Assembly: GCF_000421265.1 (NCBI RefSeq)
Contig: NZ_ATWN01000001.1
Span: forward strand, 434,001-498,000
Reading direction: 5' to 3'
Length of the DNA stretch: 64,000 bases
Source: Thalassospira lucentensis MCCC 1A00383 = DSM 14000
GTDB taxonomy: Bacteria > Pseudomonadota > Alphaproteobacteria > Rhodospirillales > Thalassospiraceae
Made by a program: the position numbers and the translations under genes
In this document: positions 33,559 to 42,019 of the stretch, piece after piece
Numbering within the stretch: position 1 is the stretch's first letter
How the letters are laid out: every line of letters starts with the position of its first letter
Notes under the pieces: model-generated
What the model was told of the DNA's origin: nothing
The model's database searches: none
What the model saw: only the letters and a program-made list of their open reading frames with translations

Positions 33559-34722
33559 TTACTGCCAGCGGTCAGAAAAATCGCGCGGGACCATCAGAAT
33601 GTCCCGATCCACCTTGGTCACGTCAGTGTGTCCGCACAGCGCCATGGAAACCTCAAGTTCCTTGTGAATGAGCTCGAGCGCCTTGGTGACGCCGGCTTCG
33701 CCCATCGCACCCAGACCATAGATGTATGCCCGGCCGATATAGGTGCCCTTTGCGCCCAGGGCGAGTGCCTTAAGAACATCCTGGCCAGAGCGAATGCCAC
33801 TATCGAGATGGACCTCAATCTTGTCGCCGACGGCATCCATGATAGCGGGCAATGCGCGAATGGAGGACAAGGCGCCATCCAACTGGCGTCCGCCATGGTT
33901 GGACACTATGATGGCATCCGCGCCGACATTCAGCGCCTCCAGCGCATCGCGTGGATCAATGATCCCCTTGATGATCAACGGTCCATCCCACATTTTCCGG
34001 AACTCGCGTATGCGGTTCCAGTCAAGTGATTGGTCGAAGGATTCTGCCGTCCATGTGCTCAGTGATGAAGGGTCGCCAACACCCTTGGCATGTCCGACAA
34101 TATTGCCAAAGAAACGTCGCTTGGTGCCAAGCATGCCCAGGCCCCACTGCACCTTTGTCATCATGTTCGCGACGGATTTCGCGGTCAATTTGGGTGGGGC
34201 TGACAAACCGTTTTTCAAATCCTTGTGTCGCTGTCCCAGCATCTGAAGGTCTACCGTGATGACGGCTGCCGAGCACTTGGCCGCTTTCGCCCGGTCAAAC
34301 AGGCGCTGCATGAAGTCGTCATCTTTGAGCGTGTAAACCTGCAGCCAGAATGGCTTGGATGTATGTTCGGCGACATCTTCGATCGAGCAGATCGACATGG
34401 TCGACAAAGTGTAGGGTACACCGAACTTTTCAGCCGCACGGGCGGCCTTTATCTCGCCGTCTGCGCATTGCATTCCGGTCAGTCCGACAGGCGCAAGCGC
34501 GACAGGCATAGAGACATCCTGACCGATCATCTGGCTTTGGGTTGACCGTCCGGCCATATTCATTGCCACCCGCTGACGCAGGTGAATATCCTGAAAGTCA
34601 GTCGTGTTTTCACGGAATGTCTGCTCGGTCCAGCTTCCGGATTCTGCGTAATCGTAGAACATGCGCGGCGCGCGCCGTTTATAGATACGTTTCAGGTCTT
34701 CGACGCAGGTAATCACTGGCAT
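33559..34722 (-). CDS. lldD: FMN-dependent L-lactate dehydrogenase / alpha-hydroxy-acid oxidase
   Basis: This flavoenzyme oxidises L-lactate, or another alpha-hydroxy acid, to the 2-keto acid. The TIM barrel shows PVALAPVGLTGM, FWLQVYTLKD, ITVDLQMLGQRHKD, LIIKGI and the active-site SNHGGRQLDGA with catalytic His276. The 387-residue length is normal. GGAG lies 9 bases before the ATG at 34722. It appears as a single gene without a lactate permease or regulator beside it. An 11-bp dyad typical of FCD-type GntR regulators lies 33 bases upstream (34755-34765), which fits lactate control. Specificity for lactate over mandelate or glycolate is inferred. Confidence 0.88.
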   Translation of the reverse strand: MPVITCVEDLKRIYKRRAPRMFYDYAESGSWTEQTFRENTTDFQDIHLRQRVAMNMAGRSTQSQMIGQDVSMPVALAPVGLTGMQCADGEIKAARAAEKFGVPYTLSTMSICSIEDVAEHTSKPFWLQVYTLKDDDFMQRLFDRAKAAKCSAAVITVDLQMLGQRHKDLKNGLSAPPKLTAKSVANMMTKVQWGLGMLGTKRRFFGNIVGHAKGVGDPSSLSTWTAESFDQSLDWNRIREFRKMWDGPLIIKGIIDPRDALEALNVGADAIIVSNHGGRQLDGALSSIRALPAIMDAVGDKIEVHLDSGIRSGQDVLKALALGAKGTYIGRAYIYGLGAMGEAGVTKALELIHKELEVSMALCGHTDVTKVDRDILMVPRDFSDRWQ

Positions 34723-34754
34723 GAGGTCAACTCCGAATAAAATGGGCTCGGTAA

Positions 34755-34765
34755 TGGTAATACCA
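34755..34765. promoter_or_regulatory. GntR/FCD-type operator upstream of lldD
   Basis: TGGTAATACCA is a perfect palindrome of the TGGTnnnACCA type bound by FadR/PdhR/LldR-like GntR regulators. It lies 33 bases upstream of the lldD start on the promoter side. No such regulator gene is in the window. Confidence 0.6.
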
Positions 34766-35020
34766 GTTTCAGAGGTTATCGCAAACCGAATTGAAAATCA
34801 GCTTCTTGCTGACCGTTTTCGCATGTTGGAAGCAGGGCGATGTTCTTGTTGGGAAAGAATTTTAAAAACAAGGATCGGAAATTCTGCAGGTTGTGATAAG
34901 AACAAAAGATCAAAGAGATAATTTCTGAATTTAAGGTGAATTCCGATGGTGGGAAATATGCGACGAATTTTCAAAACATAACTTTTGAACCTCTGTTGGA
35001 TTTCCCCGTTATTTGTGAAG

Positions 35021-35047
35021 GGCCGCTAATGGAGCGGTCTTTTTTTT
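35021..35047 (+). terminator. orphan rho-independent terminator upstream of the GNAT gene
   Basis: A short stem (GG-CCGCT with AGCGG-TC, including a G-T pair) around AATGG is followed by eight T. It faces right, 55 bases before the GNAT start, with no plus-strand gene upstream since rpsI, which has its own terminator. It may end a small RNA or act as a transcription attenuator in the GNAT leader. Confidence 0.65.
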
Positions 35048-35102
35048 GTGCCAATTCCAAAGGTTGGCAACGACCTGAACCCCAAAGAAAGGGACCCCCG
35101 AT

Positions 35103-36008
35103 ATGCAGTACAGAAAGCTGCACGACGCCGATCTTGATGCCGCAACCTCTTTCCTTGCCAACCATGCTGCGACCAGCATGGTTCTGCGCGGGAATTTGCG
35201 AACTGCGGGTATCGAGCGACGTCGTCATCCGCTTTCTGGAACATATTTTGGGGAAGTTTCCGAAGCGGGACACGTCTCGGCGATCATTGCGCAGTTTGGT
35301 AATGGCAATGTGTTTGTTCAGGCCGGGGAGCAAGCAACGATTCCGCACGCCTTGACCACGGCATTCCGTGCTGAAATCCCGCATCCGGTGGCGGGTATCT
35401 TTGGTGATGCCGATCAGGCCGCCGACATGATTGATCAGCTTGGCCTTGGCGATGCTGATTTTGCGATTAATGCATCTGATGTGCTCTATACGCTTGATCT
35501 GGCTGATCTGATTGTCCCGGTAAATGTTCGGGCTGATGGGTTTCAGATGGTCGATGCGGAAAAACTGGATCGCAGCACTTTGCTGCGCTGGTTGCGCGCT
35601 TATGAGATTGAGGCGCTTGGCGCACAGGATACCCCGTTGCTTGACAGTAAGATCGCATCGCGACTGGTGCATGCGCTTGATGCGCGCACCATGTGGGGGC
35701 TGATTGTCGATGGAAAACCCGTCAGTCTTTCGGGGTTTAACGCGCAACTGCCTGAAATGGTGCAGGTTGGTCCGGTCTGGACGCCGGTCGAGCAACGATC
35801 AAATGGCTACGCCCGTATTCTGGTCGCCAAAACCCTGTTGGCGGCGCGATCCAACGGGGTAAAGCACGCCATCCTGTCAACCGACAGTGAAGCGGCGGCA
35901 AAGGCTTATGAGGCGCTTGGATTTGCCAAAATCGGCCGCTATCGCCTGGCGTTGCTTGAATGCCCTGTTAAAATTGACGGCCAGTTGGAGCCGCAGCTCG
36001 CCGTTTGA
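35103..36008 (+). CDS. GNAT-family N-acetyltransferase
   Basis: A 301-residue protein with a GNAT domain in its C-terminal half: VQVGPVWTPVEQRSNGYARILV is the acetyl-CoA-binding strand and loop, here with a SNGYA variant of the usual RGxGxG/A, followed by the ILSTDSEAAAKAYEALGFAKIGRY ending. The N-terminal half (residues 1-150) resembles a degenerate second GNAT-like region and is probably the substrate-binding part. AAAGGGA precedes the ATG at 35103. Substrate unknown. It has its own terminator downstream. Confidence 0.82.
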   Translation: MQYRKLHDADLDAATSFLANHAATSMVLRGNLRTAGIERRRHPLSGTYFGEVSEAGHVSAIIAQFGNGNVFVQAGEQATIPHALTTAFRAEIPHPVAGIFGDADQAADMIDQLGLGDADFAINASDVLYTLDLADLIVPVNVRADGFQMVDAEKLDRSTLLRWLRAYEIEALGAQDTPLLDSKIASRLVHALDARTMWGLIVDGKPVSLSGFNAQLPEMVQVGPVWTPVEQRSNGYARILVAKTLLAARSNGVKHAILSTDSEAAAKAYEALGFAKIGRYRLALLECPVKIDGQLEPQLAV

Positions 36009-36056
36009 TCAAGGTTGGCTGTCGTGCCCGTTTTGACATCGGTGCCAATATATTTC

Positions 36057-36098
36057 GCCCCTGCCAGCATTGTTGTTCTGCTGGCAGGGGCGGTTTTG
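36057..36098 (+). terminator. terminator between the GNAT and PhzF genes
   Basis: A perfect 13-bp stem (arm GCCCCTGCCAGCA) around a 9-nt loop is followed by GGTTTTGTT. It serves the plus-strand GNAT gene and perhaps also the convergent PhzF gene. Confidence 0.8.
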
Positions 36099-36099
36099 T

Positions 36100-37011
36100 T
36101 TAAAAATCGATGGTAAGGCTTTCTGATACCTTGCCGGGACCGCCAGCCATCAAGCCAAGGATTTTGCCGTTTTCAACGGTGAGTTCCACTGTAATAAGGC
36201 TTGGCGATGCCGGGGTCATAAAGCGGCCTTGCTCAATCACCAGAGTTTCTTTGTTGATGTTTAAATGGTCGTGCAGGACACAGGCGAGCGGACCTGCGGC
36301 CATGCCGGTTGCGGATTCTTCCTCAATGCCATAGCGCGGGGCGAACATCCGGGTTGTGGCATCCTTGTCCGTTGCGTCCCTGTCGGTTGTGAAGACGTAA
36401 TATCCGACAAGATCAAGCTTTTCACTGATGTCCGAGATAAGGTCAAAGTCCGGTTTCAGGTTGCGAAGGGTTGCGCCGTCTTTTACGCCAACGACGATAA
36501 AATTATTGCCGGTGTTGACAAGAACCGGGCTGACGTTTTGGGCGAGATCAACTTCATTAATCCCAAGTGATTTCAAAACGTCAGCCGCGGTGACGCCGCC
36601 GTCGGCCCAATCACTTGGCATGCGGTAGCTGGGGCCAAGCTGTTCCATATAAGCCGCACCGTTTTTAATGACGATTTTGCGTGGGCCATCAACGGTTTCC
36701 TTTGATGTTTCGCCCTCGGAAACGCGTCCCAGTTCGGCAAGGTAGGAAAAGGTCGCGATGGTCGCGTGGCCGCAATGGGCAATGCGGCGATTTGGCGTAA
36801 AGAAATCAAGCTTGAAGGCCTGTGTCTTTGATTTGGAAACAAATGCCGTTTCAGACAGGCCAACCTTGGCTGCAATTCGCAGCATGTCCGCATCGCTCAG
36901 ATTGTCGGCATCAAGTAAGACTGCCGCCGGGTTGCCGCCGCTGTTGCCGGTGACAAAGGCGTTGACAACTTGGGCGGTGATTGTTTGTGTGTTTGCGTGA
37001 GTCTGTTTCAT
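36100..37011 (-). CDS. PhzF-family isomerase/epimerase-like protein
   Basis: A 303-residue protein of the PhzF/diaminopimelate-epimerase fold. Family features are VVNAFVTGNSGGNPAAVLLDA, LSETAFV with the catalytic Glu54, RIAHCGHATIATFSYL and EESATGMAAGPLACVL. Members are mostly of unknown substrate; PhzF itself isomerises a phenazine precursor. No phenazine genes are nearby. It is divergent from a LysR regulator with dyads between them, so the regulator probably controls it. Confidence 0.88.
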   Translation of the reverse strand: MKQTHANTQTITAQVVNAFVTGNSGGNPAAVLLDADNLSDADMLRIAAKVGLSETAFVSKSKTQAFKLDFFTPNRRIAHCGHATIATFSYLAELGRVSEGETSKETVDGPRKIVIKNGAAYMEQLGPSYRMPSDWADGGVTAADVLKSLGINEVDLAQNVSPVLVNTGNNFIVVGVKDGATLRNLKPDFDLISDISEKLDLVGYYVFTTDRDATDKDATTRMFAPRYGIEEESATGMAAGPLACVLHDHLNINKETLVIEQGRFMTPASPSLITVELTVENGKILGLMAGGPGKVSESLTIDF

Positions 37012-37042
37012 GTTACTATCCAGAACGTCAGAGATAATTTAT

Positions 37043-37087
37043 CCGTATTCCCTGTTTACGGTATGAGTTTGCAGAAGAATACTCATA
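37043..37087. promoter_or_regulatory. two LysR-type dyads in the PhzF-LysR divergent promoter
   Basis: CCGTA-N9-TACGG (37043-37061) contains the T-N11-A spacing of LysR boxes. Next to it, a perfect 7-bp repeat TATGAGT/ACTCATA is separated by 12 bases (37062-37087). The arrangement of a regulatory and an activation site between divergent genes is typical of LysR control. Confidence 0.55.
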
Positions 37088-37105
37088 AATACATGAGATC
37101 AGTTC

Positions 37106-38041
37106 ATGAATATGGATCGAAAACAAACCATCGCAAAGCTCATGCAAGCTGCGCCGATGCTGGCCGCCATTGGCGAGGAGATGAGTTTCACCAAGGCGGC
37201 TGAGCGACTGAACGTCGACCAGTCGGCGGTGAGCCATCGTGCAAGGTCGCTTGAAGAGGCGCTTGGTCATACGCTGTTTGATCGCACCACACGCAGTCTG
37301 CGGCTCACCGAAATTGGCGGGATCCTTTGTGGGGCGGCACGCGAAAGCGTTGCCGGGTGGGATCGGGCACTTGATAAGCTTGACCGTGTCCAGTCGACGA
37401 ACCTGATTCATCTTTCCATGCCGTCGTCGCTGGCGATGAAATGGTTCATCCCGATATTGCCGAACGCCCGGGCAATGGGCCTCAACATTTCGGTCGATGT
37501 CAATGAGCAGGCCATCGAGTTTCAGGCAAATGAGGCCGACGCTGCGATCCGGTTTGGTCGGGGCCCGTATCCCGGTTTGCATTCATCCCATCTTGCGCAG
37601 TGCTGGTTGCAGCCTGTCGCAAGTCCCAAATATCTTGAACATATCCCTGCACCTGAAACGCTTTTAAGTCACCCAGATACAGTCTTTCTTGCCGACCGGC
37701 GTGGGGAAATGGATGGCTCGGAATTTAGTTGGGATTACTATCTATCCAATGGCGGGCTGAACCGCGAAAGTATCATGCCGGGCAGTCAGTTTGATCGCGC
37801 CGATTTAATGCTTCAGGCGGCAATCGGTGGCATGGGGGTGGGATTGGGAAGAACCCTTTTGATCGAGGGGGATATCAAGGCGGGGCACCTTATGGCAATC
37901 GGCCCGGCAGTCCGGATGCAATCGGCATATTGGCTGGTCTGTTCGCCCAGTTTTGCCCAAACCCACCGGTTTGAAACGTTACATCAGTGGATCAAGACAG
38001 AAATTCGCTCCATCACGAGTCCGCACTTACCAATCGACTGA
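37106..38041 (+). CDS. LysR-family transcriptional regulator
   Basis: A 311-residue regulator with an N-terminal winged helix-turn-helix (residues about 15-75: FTKAAERLNVDQSAVSHRARSLEEALG, then LFDRTTRSLRLTEIG) and a type-2 periplasmic-binding-like effector domain. The latter includes EADAAIRFGRG, ASPKYLE and GVGLGRTLL, as in the GcvA-like branch. It is divergent from the PhzF gene, 94 bases apart, and probably controls it and itself through the dyads at 37043-37087. The effector is unknown. Confidence 0.9.
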   Translation: MNMDRKQTIAKLMQAAPMLAAIGEEMSFTKAAERLNVDQSAVSHRARSLEEALGHTLFDRTTRSLRLTEIGGILCGAARESVAGWDRALDKLDRVQSTNLIHLSMPSSLAMKWFIPILPNARAMGLNISVDVNEQAIEFQANEADAAIRFGRGPYPGLHSSHLAQCWLQPVASPKYLEHIPAPETLLSHPDTVFLADRRGEMDGSEFSWDYYLSNGGLNRESIMPGSQFDRADLMLQAAIGGMGVGLGRTLLIEGDIKAGHLMAIGPAVRMQSAYWLVCSPSFAQTHRFETLHQWIKTEIRSITSPHLPID

Positions 38042-38144
38042 CGGTTAAAGACGAACAAGTTACCTGCTGTGTTAGAGGCAACGGCTTGGCGTGGTCGGTA
38101 AGCCCGGTTAAGCTTGATGATACTTTTGCGCTGAAATTTACTGT

Positions 38145-39521
38145 TTGATTGAGGGCGTTCTGAAACACCATCTTTTACATTGGTCCCGTCGCCTTTCGTT
38201 TCTGCCAACATATGTTTTGGTGCTGGCGGGATTGATTATGTTTGCGATCTGGATCATGGGGGCCGGTACAGCACAGGCGGACAATCTTGATCAGGTGTTG
38301 TATCGGTTTGAAAACCGCGCCCTGACACTGGGACGTTATGGGTCGGTTTCGGGGTTTCAGCACAAGCTGTTTGTCGAAGCCGCGCGGTGCAAAGATGGTC
38401 CTGTTGCGGTCTATGGCAAGGCTGATGGTATTGTCGGGGCGAAAACCCGCCAAGCGATTGTTGATCTTCAACCCTGCCTGAATTCAGCCGTGCGGGCTGC
38501 TGTGGGCGCAGAGCAGTACGGTGCGATCACGGTCGGGCTTTGGCGTTTGTTAATGCCTACCGACATATCGCCACCCGATGCGATTGAGCGCGCCAATCAG
38601 CTGACCTTTGCACTTGAGGGGACGGATTACGACGTCATCCAGTTTAACTTCTGTCAGTCGAAAAACCCGCGCAGCGGCAAGAGATTTCTCGAAGGTGATC
38701 CATATTGTCATACAAATGATCCGCGTGCCTATTTGACATGGGGCCCGCGTGGGGCAACCGCCGGGGCCGGGGCGGAAATACAGCAGATTATCTTTGCTGC
38801 CGAACGCGCCAATCCGGGGTTGCTACAATCCGTATTCGGGCCGCTGACCGAGGACATGCACCGGCTGGCACTGGGCAATAACGATGCGGCCTTTGATATC
38901 CTGTGTTCGATCTGGATTGATACTGCGCAACGTGAGGATTTCAAACGCCGTTTCGCCGACTATGGCGCGCGCGACGAAGTGCAGCGTGCCTATCGTCAAG
39001 TCTACGACGCGGCCAATGCCGATGGCGGCAAAATCGCCCGGTTCTTTAAGCTGTATGGGGCACTTCGTCCGATCATCAAGCGCGATCCAACCGAAATCGA
39101 TCTGGCGTTTTTCATTGATCGGGCAACCCATGGATCAGTACCACCGGGCGATATCAGCCAGCTTGTTGATCGCATGACAAGCTTTGCCACCCGGACCCGC
39201 AACCTGCCCAGTCCGGGGGAGCTTCGCAAGCAACTGGCCGCGTGGTTGCCAACCCATCATAAATACAATGACCGGTTGGCGCGCGATGCGATTTTCCTGA
39301 TTGATGACCCAGACGTTATTTTATCAGACGCCCATCGCCGTATGTGGCAACAACGATCCGGGCTAAAAGCCAGCGATTTTGGCCTGTCGGATCAACGCCA
39401 AGTCGCTAGCTATCCGGTGGTCGCCCCAACCGGGTATGAGAAAATCGAGAAGTTCTATACCGTGCTGCCCGAAGACAAACGTGCCTGTCCATCAACGGTT
39501 CGGAGTGCACGGCGTCCATAG
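38145..39521 (+). CDS. exported protein with a peptidoglycan-binding-like segment and a possible lysozyme-like core
   Basis: A 458-residue protein with an N-terminal signal: basic SRR, hydrophobic YVLVLAGLIMFAIWIMGAG, and likely cleavage after AQA near residue 45. The segment about 92-110 (KADGIVGAKTRQAI) resembles the DG-G-T core of peptidoglycan-binding domains. Downstream, ALEGTDYD followed by YLTWGPRGATAGAG looks like the Glu and Thr/Gly-rich sheet of lysozyme-like hydrolases; this is inference. The start is unsure: the TTG at 38145 is needed to provide the signal, since the first ATG would cut it away. No known family can be named with confidence. Confidence 0.6.
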   Translation: MIEGVLKHHLLHWSRRLSFLPTYVLVLAGLIMFAIWIMGAGTAQADNLDQVLYRFENRALTLGRYGSVSGFQHKLFVEAARCKDGPVAVYGKADGIVGAKTRQAIVDLQPCLNSAVRAAVGAEQYGAITVGLWRLLMPTDISPPDAIERANQLTFALEGTDYDVIQFNFCQSKNPRSGKRFLEGDPYCHTNDPRAYLTWGPRGATAGAGAEIQQIIFAAERANPGLLQSVFGPLTEDMHRLALGNNDAAFDILCSIWIDTAQREDFKRRFADYGARDEVQRAYRQVYDAANADGGKIARFFKLYGALRPIIKRDPTEIDLAFFIDRATHGSVPPGDISQLVDRMTSFATRTRNLPSPGELRKQLAAWLPTHHKYNDRLARDAIFLIDDPDVILSDAHRRMWQQRSGLKASDFGLSDQRQVASYPVVAPTGYEKIEKFYTVLPEDKRACPSTVRSARRP

Positions 39522-39696
39522 TCGTGAATATCTTAAATGGGATATGTATTTATATTCCTAAATGCGGTTCGGGCCGATTCTTAGGGGCTCCAAAAAAATG
39601 CCAATAAACAGCCTGATCGTCTGAGTTGAAATTATGACTTGCCAATTTGCCGTAATGAGAACAAAATAAGAACATTATTGAGGTTAATAGGGTTGA

Positions 39697-40341
39697 ATGA
39701 TGCAAGATATTTCAATTTACCTTCCGGGGATATTGCTCGCCTATTCGGCTTTCCTGTTGGCAATCGCCAGCCCCGGTCCGAATGTTTTGGCCGTCATTGG
39801 GACATCGATGAGTGTCAATCGTTCTTCGGGTATGGCTTTGGCGATTGGAGTGGCGACAGGGTCATTTTCTTGGGCGGTGCTGACGGTGTTTGGCCTATCC
39901 ACTATCTTAGCGGCATATGCCGAGGCACTTCTGATAATCAAGGTTTTTGGCGGCCTCTATCTCTTGTGGCTTGCGTATAAATCCTTCAAGTCAGCGGCAT
40001 CCAGCCATGATATCAAGGCTGCGGAGCTTGCGGGTGGTCTCCGGACGCCATTTGGATATTTCAAGCGCGGTTACATTATTCAGATGACCAACCCGAAGGC
40101 GGCCTTGGCATGGATTGCCATCATCTCGCTAGGGCTGAAAGATGGTGCACCGCTTTGGGTTGCTGCGGCTATCGTGCTTGGAACCTTTGCGCTTTCGATG
40201 GCTGTTCATCTTCTTTACGCTATCGCGTTCTCCACACCCATTATGGTGCGCCTTTACAGTAAAGCGCGTCGGGTGATTCAAGGTGTCCTCGGAGCCTTCT
40301 TTGCCGTTGCTGGCCTGCGCTTGCTGATGAGCAGGAGCTGA
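39697..40341 (+). CDS. LysE/RhtB-family exporter
   Basis: A 214-residue inner-membrane exporter with about six hydrophobic segments. The family motif ASPGPNVLAVIGTSMSVNRSSG is near residues 24-45, with a GGLYLLWLAYKSFK helix end and IIQMTNPKAALAWIAI later. Two adjacent ATGs (39697 and 39700) are possible starts. The small monooxygenase-like gene starts 4 bases after its stop, so the pair forms an operon. Its AT-rich upstream sequence differs from its surroundings. Confidence 0.9.
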   Translation: MMQDISIYLPGILLAYSAFLLAIASPGPNVLAVIGTSMSVNRSSGMALAIGVATGSFSWAVLTVFGLSTILAAYAEALLIIKVFGGLYLLWLAYKSFKSAASSHDIKAAELAGGLRTPFGYFKRGYIIQMTNPKAALAWIAIISLGLKDGAPLWVAAAIVLGTFALSMAVHLLYAIAFSTPIMVRLYSKARRVIQGVLGAFFAVAGLRLLMSRS

Positions 40342-40345
40342 TCTA

Positions 40346-40675
40346 ATGTCAATCTATAAGGATCCTGTTGCTGCAAACTTGAATGATGGCTTTGTGGTTG
40401 CCATCAACATTGTTGCAAAGGATGGAGAAGCCGAAGCGGTCGCCGATATTCTTGAGAGTCTTATTGAGCCAACGATGGCGGAGGAAGGTGTGAAGTTCTT
40501 CATGCCTTACCGGTCTCCAACTGATCCCAATGCGTTCTTTATTTATGAGCTTTATGTCGATGAAGCGGGTTGGGATGCGCACAACAAATCGGTTCACTTT
40601 CAGAATGCGGTCGGGGAGCTTGTTGAGAAGGTTGCAAGCAGAGAGCGCGTGCCCTTTCTGCCGTTTGTAAGTTAG
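40346..40675 (+). CDS. antibiotic biosynthesis monooxygenase (ABM)-like small protein
   Basis: A 109-residue dimeric alpha/beta-barrel type protein. The pattern FVVAINIVAKDGEAEAVADILESLIEPTMAEEG, then FFIYELYVDEAGWDAHNKSVHFQ and a final helix, matches the ABM/YgiN group, which includes quinol monooxygenases. AGGAGC precedes the ATG. It is cotranscribed with the LysE exporter, so it may modify a compound handled by the exporter (inference). Confidence 0.82.
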   Translation: MSIYKDPVAANLNDGFVVAINIVAKDGEAEAVADILESLIEPTMAEEGVKFFMPYRSPTDPNAFFIYELYVDEAGWDAHNKSVHFQNAVGELVEKVASRERVPFLPFVS

Positions 40676-40898
40676 CTTGAGTGCGCTTTATCTCCGTAAG
40701 AACAGTCTTCTCTTTAATGAGTGAAGGCTATTGATGCGGGTACCTCCTTGCCGGGCAAACGATTGAACCGTGTAAAACGGTTTTGATTCCCCCGATTATG
40801 TTCTAAACGCTTGCATCTGCGGGGTGTGTTTGCCAACATCCGCCGGTTATTGATGCCCTGATTCCTTTCGGGGCACGTCTATAGGAGCAAGATTTGAA

Positions 40899-41945
40899 AT
40901 GAATGACGTTAAGGTCAAAGTCGGAATTCTCGGTGCCAGCGGATATACCGGGGCGGAATTGGTTCGTATTCTTGCGCACCATGAAGCTTCGATCATCACA
41001 TTGCTGACCGCGGACCGACGCGCCGGACGTCCATTCGGGGAAGTTTTCCCCCATCTTGCCCATATCAATCTGCCAACCATGATCAAGATCGAAGATGCCG
41101 ATTGGTCAACCGTGGACCTGATCTTCTGTGCGCTGCCCCATGGGACGACACAGGAAGTGATCGCCGGATTGCCAGATCACGTCAAAGTTGTCGATCTGTC
41201 GGCAGATTTCCGGTTGTTTGACCCGGCGACCTATCAGGAATGGTATGGTGCTGAGCATGCAGCACAGGATTTGCAGAAAGAGGTTGTTTACGGTCTGACC
41301 GAACTGCACCGTGAAAAGATCAAAAAAGCCCGCGTTGTGGCCAATCCGGGCTGTTATCCAACTCCGGTACAATTGGCGTTAACCCCGCTTTTGGAAAGCA
41401 AGTTGGTGCATGCCGATGACATCATCATTGATGCCAAATCCGGTGTCACGGGGGCAGGCCGTTCGCCCAAGGAAATGACCCTGTTTGCCGAAGTGACCGA
41501 AGGCATTCATGCCTATGGCACTGGCGGGCATCGCCATGCGCCCGAGATCGAGCAGGGGCTTGCATGGGCTTCGGGCAGTGACGTTGTGGTCAACTTTTCA
41601 CCGCATCTGATGCCAATGAGCCGCGGTATTTTGGAATCCATCTATGTCAAAATGACCGATGGGACGACCGCCGAGGACATTCAGGCCGCCCTTGCCAAAC
41701 GCTATGCCGACGAGCCGTTTGTCCGCATCCTGCCATTTGGGGTGACGCCGCAAACCCGTCATGTGCGTGGGTCGAATTACGTTTTGATGGGTGTCGTCAA
41801 GGACCGGGTTCCGGGACGTGTGATCATTGTCGCGGTTGAAGATAATCTGGTGAAGGGGGCGTCTGGTCAGGCGGTGCAGAACATGAATGTGATGCTGGGC
41901 CTGCCCGAAACCATGGGGCTTGAGATCGAGCCGCTGTTCCCGTAA
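40899..41945 (+). CDS. argC: N-acetyl-gamma-glutamyl-phosphate reductase
   Basis: ArgC reduces N-acetylglutamyl-5-phosphate to the semialdehyde, the third step of arginine synthesis. The NADP-binding loop GILGASGYTGAELVR is at the N-terminus, the catalytic Cys152 is in VVANPGCYPTPVQLAL, and GAGRSPKEMTLFAEV and GGHRHAPEIEQ follow. The 348-residue length fits the long ArgC class. AGGAGC lies 11 bases before the ATG at 40899. It is monocistronic, ended by the terminator at 41974-42012. Confidence 0.95.
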   Translation: MNDVKVKVGILGASGYTGAELVRILAHHEASIITLLTADRRAGRPFGEVFPHLAHINLPTMIKIEDADWSTVDLIFCALPHGTTQEVIAGLPDHVKVVDLSADFRLFDPATYQEWYGAEHAAQDLQKEVVYGLTELHREKIKKARVVANPGCYPTPVQLALTPLLESKLVHADDIIIDAKSGVTGAGRSPKEMTLFAEVTEGIHAYGTGGHRHAPEIEQGLAWASGSDVVVNFSPHLMPMSRGILESIYVKMTDGTTAEDIQAALAKRYADEPFVRILPFGVTPQTRHVRGSNYVLMGVVKDRVPGRVIIVAVEDNLVKGASGQAVQNMNVMLGLPETMGLEIEPLFP

Positions 41946-41973
41946 GGGCGGGAAAAGGTTTCCTCATACAATT

Positions 41974-42012
41974 AAAAACAGGCGTGTCCAAACCGGGCGC
42001 GCCTGTTTTTTT
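41974..42012 (+). terminator. terminator between argC and the MocR gene, bidirectional
   Basis: A stem AAAAACAGGCGTG paired with CGCGCCTGTTTTT (one wobble) around an 11-nt loop, followed by more T. It separates two convergent genes. Confidence 0.85.
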
Positions 42013-42019
42013 GTGTGTT

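Larger units (their letters stand above)
34723..35102. other. AT-rich divergent region between lldD and the GNAT gene
   Basis: These 380 bases contain the lldD operator (34755-34765), a terminator facing right (35021-35047) and the ribosome-binding site of the GNAT gene. The middle, about 34800-34990, is unusually AT-rich. No protein gene is convincing; a small RNA that ends at the terminator is possible. Confidence 0.5.

Noticed and set aside
34936..35355. 139-codon frame starting in the lldD-GNAT intergenic region
   Set aside because: Runs through a strong terminator and out of frame into the GNAT gene.
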